Under the pieces are notes generated by a model, which was given only the letters and a program-made list of their open reading frames with translations, was not told the DNA's origin and searched no databases. Position numbers and translations under genes: made by a program. From DASZCR01 sp035942915 (GTDB lineage: Bacteria; Acidobacteriota; Blastocatellia; Pyrinomonadales; Pyrinomonadaceae), in contig DASZCR010000021.1 in the NCBI GenBank assembly GCA_035942915.1, forward strand, positions 1 through 11,251: 11,251 bases of DNA, read 5' to 3'. The first letter of the stretch is position 1. Each line of letters opens with the position of its first letter. Below, piece by piece: positions 7,102 to 11,251 of the stretch.

Positions 7102-7127
7102 GCGCCCGCTCTAGTCTTTGAAAACGG

Positions 7128-7184
7128 CAACGGCCAATGCGTAGCTCAACCCTCACCAACCCTGAGTGATGAGCATCGCCGTTG
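7128..7184 (+). other. Stem-loop potential upstream of the XRE gene
   Basis: CAACGGC (7128-7134) pairs with GCCGTTG (7178-7184). Inside it, ATGC (7137-7140) can pair with GCAT (7173-7176), or GCTCA (7144-7148) with TGAGC (7170-7174). These two inner pairings share bases, so two folds are possible. TGAGCATC also occurs twice directly (7170-7177 and 7183-7190). It would be transcribed only from the distal promoter. Confidence 0.35.
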
Positions 7185-7223
7185 AGCATCTGAGGTTCAG
7201 ACTCTCGGCGATTCCCAAACGCA

Positions 7224-7252
7224 ACGACATTCTATACCGTGTAAGGTATAAA
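7224..7252 (+). promoter_or_regulatory. Promoter with overlapping operator palindrome for the XRE regulator
   Basis: A -35-like ACGACA (7224-7229, four of six consensus bases) and a -10-like TATAAA (7247-7252) are 17 bases apart. The perfect palindrome TATACC-GTGTAA-GGTATA (7233-7250) fills the spacer and runs into the -10. A dimeric repressor bound there would block polymerase. XRE-family regulators often bind such dyads on their own promoters, so autoregulation is inferred. The start would be near 7259, giving a leader of about 41 bases. Confidence 0.55.
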
Positions 7253-7282
7253 GGCAAGCCTAATTGTGTGTCTGCCGCGCGG

Positions 7283-7300
7283 TCAGGAGGATTCTCCTGA
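7283..7300 (+). promoter_or_regulatory. Perfect hairpin burying the XRE gene's ribosome binding site
   Basis: TCAGGAG (7283-7289) and CTCCTGA (7294-7300) form a perfect 7-bp stem with loop GATT. The stem holds five of the six bases of the Shine-Dalgarno AGGAGG (7285-7290), and its last base is the A of the ATG. In RNA this should lower translation initiation unless opened. Confidence 0.6.
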
Positions 7301-7611
7301 TGGGCAGCGCACGCACCAAGCCGGAGCGTCTTGCCGAAAAGCTCTTAGCAATTCGCAACGCCTTCGGGCTTTCTCAAACTGATATGCTTAGACGCTTAGG
7401 AGTGGAAGATTCAATCCCTTACACAAGAATCTCAGACTACGAGCTAGGGAAGCGCGAACCGACCCTGATGATTCTCCTCCAATACGCACGCGTCGCCGGA
7501 GTCCCGACCGAAGTCCTCATCGACGACGACCTCGACCTCCCAGACAAGCTACCCGGCTCCACCGACCACACCCAAATCCGCCGCACCTACACCCGCCGCA
7601 AACGACGCTAA
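7300..7611 (+). CDS. Small XRE-family helix-turn-helix regulator
   Basis: 103 residues from the ATG at 7300. Residues about 11-74 form an HTH_3/Xre domain: LAEKLLAIRNAFGLSQTDML (helices 1-2), RRLGVEDSIPYTRISDYELG with the recognition helix, then KREPTLMILLQYARVAG and PTEVLIDDD. The C-terminus (about 80-103) is short and very basic (RRTYTRRKRR). There is no effector domain. A longer frame from GTG at 7264 exists, but the ATG at 7300 has AGGAGG with a 9-base gap and is preferred. I recall closely similar small XRE proteins as common in Blastocatellia genomes, often as solitary genes. The gene converges on the STAND gene with 43 bases between stops and no terminator visible there. It probably represses its own promoter; whether it also controls the STAND gene is unknown. 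Part of the gene is AT-richer than its surroundings (7381-7440 is about 42% GC by hand count). Confidence 0.88.
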   Translation: MGSARTKPERLAEKLLAIRNAFGLSQTDMLRRLGVEDSIPYTRISDYELGKREPTLMILLQYARVAGVPTEVLIDDDLDLPDKLPGSTDHTQIRRTYTRRKRR

Positions 7612-7654
7612 CCAACATCTCCCCACGCGCCCGCCTGCTTCGTCACCGCGCCCG

Positions 7655-9943
7655 TCAAGTTTGCTTACGCCACTCAGCCAATGACTCGCGCACCTCCCCG
7701 GCATACGGGTCTCCTATCTCTTCAAGAATTTTTAGTGACGCTTCAGCATGAACGATAGCTTGAGCACGGTCGCCAAGTTTATTGAGGGCTAAACTCATGT
7801 TCCACAGATTAATTCCTTCGCCTCGTCGGTTACCTATCTCTCGGTCAATAAGCAAAGCTTGTTCAAAGAACTCGACAGCTAGGTGCATTTCGTTCAACCC
7901 TAGGTAGGCGATGCCGATATTACATAGCGTAATGGCTTCAGCACGACGGTCACCAAACTCACGTAAGATAGTCAATCGCTGTTCGCAGAATTCAAGAGCA
8001 CGATGCGGGTCACCTAAGTCGTTGTATGCGGGACCTAAGTTACCCAGCGCAATACCTTCGCCTCGTCGGTCACCAAGTTCACGGGCAATAAAGAGGCGCT
8101 GTTCAGATAATTCGATAGCGCGGCGGGTCTCACCTAACTCGACATAAGCAGCGCCCAAATTGCTCAAGTGATAGCCCTCGAAATCCCTTTGGTTCAACTT
8201 TTTCGCGGCCTTCAAGGCTGGCTCTAGCCATGCTATTCGCTGATGTGGATTTTGACGCAAGAGCAATATCCAACCCCCACTATTCGGGTACTCATTACAT
8301 AGTTCCAGAGCACGTTTGTCCTCCTCTGCATTTCTCGCCGCCCACGATTGACCTGCCTGAATATTTTCCCACTCCCCATCAAACAAGGCTAATCCTTCCA
8401 TGAAAGAATCGCCGCCTTTCAGGTAGAGTTCATTGGCACTTGCTGAGACTGTCTGATAGTACGCGGCGTGTCGCGACTCGGCTTCGTGTAGTTCGTCTGC
8501 GGCGGTTAGGAGGTCGAGGGCGTACAGGCGCGCAAGGTCGTGAAGGCTGTAGCGTTTGGTGGCGTCGTCCCATTCGAGGAGGCTGTATTTGATGAGTTCG
8601 CCGAGTGCGTCTTGGGCGGCGTCCGGTTCGAGTTGCCAGATGGCGGCGGCGGCGGGCGCGTCGAAGGTTTTGGGGAAGACGGCGAGGGTGCGCCAGAGTC
8701 GTTGGAGGTCGTGGGTGAGAAGGTCGTAGCTGAGGGTGAGGGCGGCGGCTACCTTGTCGAGTAGTTTGAGTCTCTGGTGCGCGTCGGAGAGTCGGCGGAC
8801 GTAATCTGCAACGGACAAGTCCATGCGCTCGACGAGTGCGAAGGCGGCGAGGCGCAGGGCGAGCGGGAGATGGCCGCAGAGTTTGGCTATCGTGTCGGCG
8901 TGTCCGCCGATGCGCGGGGCGATGCGCAGGAGCAGTTCGTGCGCGTCCTCCGGCGGAAGCTTGTCGAGATGCTGGACGTGGAGGCCGGGGAGCATGAAGT
9001 GTTGGCGCGAGGTGACGAGCAGGACGCAGCCCTCCGGCGGAATCAGCGGTGCGACCTGTGCGGCGTCGCGCGCGTTGTCCATCAGCAGGAGCGCGCGTTG
9101 ATTGTGTAGGAGGCTGCGATAGAGAACCTCTAGCTCCGTTTGGTCGTCGGGCAGTTTGGTTGTCGGGTGATAGGCGCGAACCACGTGCGAGAGGGCGTCG
9201 GAAGGGGAGAGCGGGCGCTGTTCGTCCGCGCCTTTGAGGTCGAGGTAGAACTGCGCGTCGGGGTAGCGGGGCGCGAGTTGTTGTGCGAGTTTGAGTGCGA
9301 GGGCGGTCTTGCCGATGCCGCCCTGCCCGTGTAAGCCGGAGATGGTCACGCCGCGTTCGACGTTGGCCGTCAGTTCGGCCAACTCCTCTGCGCGGCCGGT
9401 GAAGTCTGCGGGCGGCGGCGGCAGTTGGTGGAGCGCGGAGATGGTCGGGGCGGAGGGCTGCGCGTCCGCCCGCGCCTGCGAATAGTTATCGAAAATCCAG
9501 CGGTGAAGGTCGGCCGTGACTTTGGCCGCGAGGTCGTCAGGGTTATTGAACTCCGTGACGATGTGCGACCTCATCAACTCCGCTTTCAGTGCGTCGAGGC
9601 GCGCCATCTGCGCGGGGTCTTTGTCGCACTTGTCGAGCGTGATGGTCGATTCGGCTTTGAAGTAGATGAAGCAGGGGAGGCGGCGTTCGCGTGCGCGGCG
9701 GTATTCCGCTTCGGTGATGCCGGAGCCGTAGCGCGCGGCGAAGATGCCGACGTAGAGTTGGCTGCGGTCTACTTCGTCGAGCGAGGCGCGTCGCGTCGTC
9801 TCGTCGCGGCTGCCGAAGTATTCCATGCCGTTGAAAGCAGCCTCGCCGCGCAGGCGTTGCAAAGCCCTTTCGACGGCTTCGCGCTCCGGCTGCAAGTCGA
9901 GCCAGGTGGAACTGACGAAGACGTTGAAGGAGACGCTCGGCAC
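7655..9943 (-). CDS. STAND ATPase: DUF4062 - NB-ARC - winged helix - TPR protein
   Basis: 762 residues. Residues 5-100 are a DUF4062 domain (NVFVSSTWLDLQPEREAV, then SQLYVGIFAARYGSGITEAEY, then LPCFIYFKAE), the same N-terminal module I recall before NACHT in animal TEP1 and NWD1. Residues about 178-365 are NB-ARC: FTGRAEEL entry, Walker A GQGGIGKT (206-213), Walker B LLLMDNA with Asp289, sensor LLVTSRQH (308-315) and GHLPLAL (357-363). Residues about 400-475 are winged helix ending in an MHD-like YSLHDLARLYA (His468-Asp469). TPR repeats of 40 residues fill about 590-749. Such proteins are ATP-driven switches: the TPR end senses, the N-terminal domain signals or kills. A defence or self/non-self role is inferred. 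GTG at 9943 is the only good start before an upstream stop at 9992-9994; its ribosome site is modest. Confidence 0.9.
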   Translation of the reverse strand: MPSVSFNVFVSSTWLDLQPEREAVERALQRLRGEAAFNGMEYFGSRDETTRRASLDEVDRSQLYVGIFAARYGSGITEAEYRRARERRLPCFIYFKAESTITLDKCDKDPAQMARLDALKAELMRSHIVTEFNNPDDLAAKVTADLHRWIFDNYSQARADAQPSAPTISALHQLPPPPADFTGRAEELAELTANVERGVTISGLHGQGGIGKTALALKLAQQLAPRYPDAQFYLDLKGADEQRPLSPSDALSHVVRAYHPTTKLPDDQTELEVLYRSLLHNQRALLLMDNARDAAQVAPLIPPEGCVLLVTSRQHFMLPGLHVQHLDKLPPEDAHELLLRIAPRIGGHADTIAKLCGHLPLALRLAAFALVERMDLSVADYVRRLSDAHQRLKLLDKVAAALTLSYDLLTHDLQRLWRTLAVFPKTFDAPAAAAIWQLEPDAAQDALGELIKYSLLEWDDATKRYSLHDLARLYALDLLTAADELHEAESRHAAYYQTVSASANELYLKGGDSFMEGLALFDGEWENIQAGQSWAARNAEEDKRALELCNEYPNSGGWILLLRQNPHQRIAWLEPALKAAKKLNQRDFEGYHLSNLGAAYVELGETRRAIELSEQRLFIARELGDRRGEGIALGNLGPAYNDLGDPHRALEFCEQRLTILREFGDRRAEAITLCNIGIAYLGLNEMHLAVEFFEQALLIDREIGNRRGEGINLWNMSLALNKLGDRAQAIVHAEASLKILEEIGDPYAGEVRESLAEWRKQT
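7697..8176 (-). repeat. Tandem TPR-coding repeats with a 120-bp period
   Basis: Four consecutive 40-residue units (about residues 590-629, 630-669, 670-709 and 710-749 of the STAND protein) share the pattern RELGDRRGEGIALGNLGPAY followed by a second helix ending in EQRL. The DNA is also repetitive: CTTCGCCTCGTCGGT occurs at 7816-7830 and again at 8056-8070, exactly two periods apart, and CACGACGGTCACC-like text lies between them. These are protein-coding repeats, not a CRISPR array. Confidence 0.8.
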
Positions 9944-9994
9944 GCCTTTGCAAAACTCCGGTGCGGGATTCAGAGAGGCCGTGAGGCCGCCCTA

Positions 9995-10003
9995 GTTATA
10001 GCA
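9995..10003 (-). promoter_or_regulatory. Candidate extended -10 promoter of the STAND gene
   Basis: On the minus strand the sequence reads TGCTATAAC, a TGN plus TATAAC element. The -35 side is weak at 17-base spacing; a TTGACG lies nearer, only 12 bases away. The start would be near 9988, leaving a leader of about 45 bases. The XRE operator palindrome is not repeated here. Confidence 0.4.
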
Positions 10004-10027
10004 CCGTCGGCGCGTCAAGCGATAGAA

Positions 10028-10048
10028 GAAGCGACGCCTACGCGCTTC
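10028..10048 (-). terminator. Weak possible terminator after the small basic-protein gene
   Basis: On the minus strand GAAGCG (10048 to 10043) pairs with CGCTTC (10033 to 10028) around a 9-base loop, followed by TTCTATC. The T run is poor. A second, longer pairing (10025-10033 with 10069-10077, 9 bp) competes with it and reaches into the coding end. Confidence 0.3.
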
Positions 10049-10064
10049 CGTCAGGAGCGACCCT

Positions 10065-10382
10065 TTAACGCTTCTTCGTGGCGGCTTTCGCCGCGCGTTT
10101 TTTGAAGACGCGTTCGCCGTCCGACTCGCCGAGCTTTTTGCCTGTGGGAAGCGCGGCCGGGACTGAAGGGGTGTTGTCGCGCGGGGCTTCGCCGTCGCTG
10201 CCGACCATCTGCGAGGAGTCGTCTGCGAAGAACTTGTTGGCGTCTTTGCGATGACCGCGCGTGGCCGGTGTCTCCTGTTTCGCCTCAAGGGTCTTGTCCT
10301 TGTGGCTGCGTTCGTCGCCCATCTGTTGACCGCGCCTGCGTTCGGGCGCGCCCGCTCTGCTCTGTGCTTTTTTGCTTGCCAT
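10065..10382 (-). CDS. Small basic hypothetical protein
   Basis: 105 residues that I do not recognise. It is highly charged and low in hydrophobic residues, rich in Lys, Arg, Asp, Ser and Ala, with a lysine-rich tail (KKRAAKAATKKR). It looks mostly disordered, and there is no membrane segment or catalytic motif. The start is well supported: ATG at 10380-10382 is preceded by AGGAG (complement of 10389-10393) with a 6-base gap. The gene begins 17 bases after the antiporter stop, in the same direction, so the two are probably one transcript. Basic tails like this often bind nucleic acid, but that is only a suggestion. An overlapping frame (9992-10288) lacks such a start and is not called. Confidence 0.6.
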   Translation of the reverse strand: MASKKAQSRAGAPERRRGQQMGDERSHKDKTLEAKQETPATRGHRKDANKFFADDSSQMVGSDGEAPRDNTPSVPAALPTGKKLGESDGERVFKKRAAKAATKKR

Positions 10383-10399
10383 CCCTCACTCCTGTTCGT

Positions 10400-11251
10400 T
10401 CACTCTGATTCCGATTCGGTCGCCGTCGTCGTCCGCGCCAGCGACCACTTGAGGACGGGCGGCGTCACCAGAGTCGTGACAACTACCATGATGACGATAG
10501 CGCCGAAGGTCGCCGCGCCGACGACAGGCTCATTGACGCCGTGCACGTTCGGCAGCATGAGCGTCGCGCCTATCCCCGCGAAGATGAGGCCGACCTCGCC
10601 GCGCGGAATCATGCCGAGGCCGACCGCCAGACGATTGACTCCACGCTCGACGACGCCCAAAGAGCAGACCTGCTTGCCGACGATGGCGGCCAGCGTCAGC
10701 ACAGACGCGAAGGCGAGCACCTCGACGCGCGCGAAGACGCGCAGGTCAACCTTGAGTCCCATCAGCACGAAGAAGACCGGCACGAGCAGCGCGCTGACAG
10801 GCGCGAGCAGTGCTTCCAACCTCTGCTCGCCGCGCCTGATGAAATGCTCGAAGTGAACCTCATCCAGCACAAGCCCGGCGGCGAACGCGCCGACGATGGG
10901 CGCCAGACCGACGAGCGCCGCCGCCCACGCCAGCACGAAGCAGAAGGCGAGCGCGGCCGTCACCAGCACGCCGCTCGAACGAAAGCGCCCCGCGCCGCGA
11001 AACAGCGCAGGCACAACCAACTGTCCGACTAGAATTGCGCCCGCCAGAAACGCCAGAGACTTCAACGCGATAACCGCAACGGACGAAAGCGCCAGCGCCT
11101 CGCCCGCCGCCGACGCCTGAATCGCTCCGGCGACGACCGCCAGTATCAGCAATCCCAACACGTCGTCAATCACGGCTGCGCCGAGGATGATGCGCGCCTC
11201 GCGCGCGCGCAAACGTCCCAAGTCTTTGAGCACGCGCGCCGTGATGCCGAC
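10400..11251 (-). CDS. CPA2-type Na+(K+)/H+ antiporter, C-terminal part (5' end outside window)
   Basis: The frame is open to the window edge, giving 283 visible residues that begin VGITARVLKDLGRL; the N-terminus lies beyond 11251. This is the second half of the membrane domain of the monovalent cation:proton antiporter-2 family (Kef/NapA-like). The paired aspartates of the ion site are present in GAAVIDDVLGLLIL, and the later helix carries GMIPRGEVGLIFA, whose arginine/glutamate pair is typical of the family. About seven to eight further hydrophobic helices can be seen. The protein ends in a short polar tail (TTTATESESE) straight after the last helix, so there is no KTN/TrkA regulatory domain as in KefB/KefC. 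It would exchange Na+ or K+ for protons across the inner membrane. Ion choice cannot be decided from this part. Confidence 0.88.
   Translation of the reverse strand, partial: VGITARVLKDLGRLRAREARIILGAAVIDDVLGLLILAVVAGAIQASAAGEALALSSVAVIALKSLAFLAGAILVGQLVVPALFRGAGRFRSSGVLVTAALAFCFVLAWAAALVGLAPIVGAFAAGLVLDEVHFEHFIRRGEQRLEALLAPVSALLVPVFFVLMGLKVDLRVFARVEVLAFASVLTLAAIVGKQVCSLGVVERGVNRLAVGLGMIPRGEVGLIFAGIGATLMLPNVHGVNEPVVGAATFGAIVIMVVVTTLVTPPVLKWSLARTTTATESESE

Noticed and set aside
7264..7299. Longer XRE protein from GTG at 7264
   Set aside because: The ATG at 7300 has AGGAGG at a 9-base gap and the extra residues are not part of the HTH domain. The 7264 start would also lie very close to the inferred transcription start.
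6912..7299. Possible small gene or non-coding RNA gene between korB and the XRE gene
   Set aside because: The 72-residue frame at 6896-7114 runs through the terminator and the GC inverted repeat and has no ribosome site. The stem-loops are better read as terminator, repeat and leader elements.
7690..8176. Regular 120-bp repeats considered as a CRISPR or non-coding tandem array
   Set aside because: They are in frame in the STAND gene, and each unit encodes a 40-residue TPR; there is no short repeat/unique spacer pattern.
7100..10064. Mobile element boundaries around the XRE/STAND pair
   Set aside because: I saw no transposase, integrase, tRNA gene, terminal inverted repeats or matching direct repeats on both sides, so no element is called despite the compositional signs of transfer.
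9425..10105. 226-residue plus-strand open frame opposite the start of the STAND gene
   Set aside because: It is the antisense shadow of the GC-rich DUF4062/NB-ARC coding strand; the minus-strand frame has clear domains. Similar shadows at 1535-2029, 3636-4085, 6330-6830 and 10541-11032 were dropped for the same reason.
9992..10288. 98-residue minus-strand frame overlapping the small basic protein
   Set aside because: It overlaps the better-supported 10065-10382 frame, lacks a comparable ribosome site, and reads as Arg/Pro/Ser-rich out-of-frame text.

Overview
The window reads as a piece of a moderately GC-rich bacterial chromosome, most likely an Acidobacteriota (Blastocatellia/Pyrinomonadales-like) genome. 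That assignment is an inference. It rests on the mycobacterial-type two-subunit KorA/KorB, the bactofilin, and a small XRE regulator resembling a family I recall as expanded in that group. No rRNA or tRNA is present to confirm it.

Layout. Positions 1-225 hold the C-terminal end of a YegS/DagK-type lipid kinase. It converges on a dienelactone hydrolase (298-999, minus) across a shared inverted repeat. A divergent promoter region leads to a bactofilin gene (1406-2170), which ends in a strong intrinsic terminator. Next is a four-gene plus-strand unit (2604-6911): korA, a Uma2-family protein that has lost a catalytic-site aspartate, an unrecognised single-pass membrane protein, and korB. Together korA and korB encode a complete CoA-dependent 2-oxoacid:ferredoxin oxidoreductase. 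A second strong terminator and a long GC-rich inverted repeat close this unit.

The accessory part is 7100-10000. A small XRE-family regulator (7300-7611, plus) has an operator-like palindrome over its own promoter and a perfect hairpin that buries its Shine-Dalgarno sequence. It converges on a 762-residue STAND ATPase (7655-9943, minus) with a DUF4062 - NB-ARC - winged helix - TPR layout. This is the architecture of a nucleotide-switched sensor/effector protein, of the kind often found in antiphage or self/non-self conflict systems. Base composition falls sharply inside the STAND gene, exactly where the TPR sensor half begins, which suggests a mosaic gene. This pair is the best candidate for an undescribed system here.

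The right end (10065-11251, minus) holds a CPA2-type cation/proton antiporter, cut by the window edge, followed closely by a small basic protein of unknown function.

The KorAB unit, the hydrolase, the kinase and the antiporter look like ordinary chromosomal housekeeping. The XRE/STAND pair looks inserted between the kor operon and the antiporter unit, but I saw no transposase, integrase, tRNA or flanking direct repeats that would define an element boundary.
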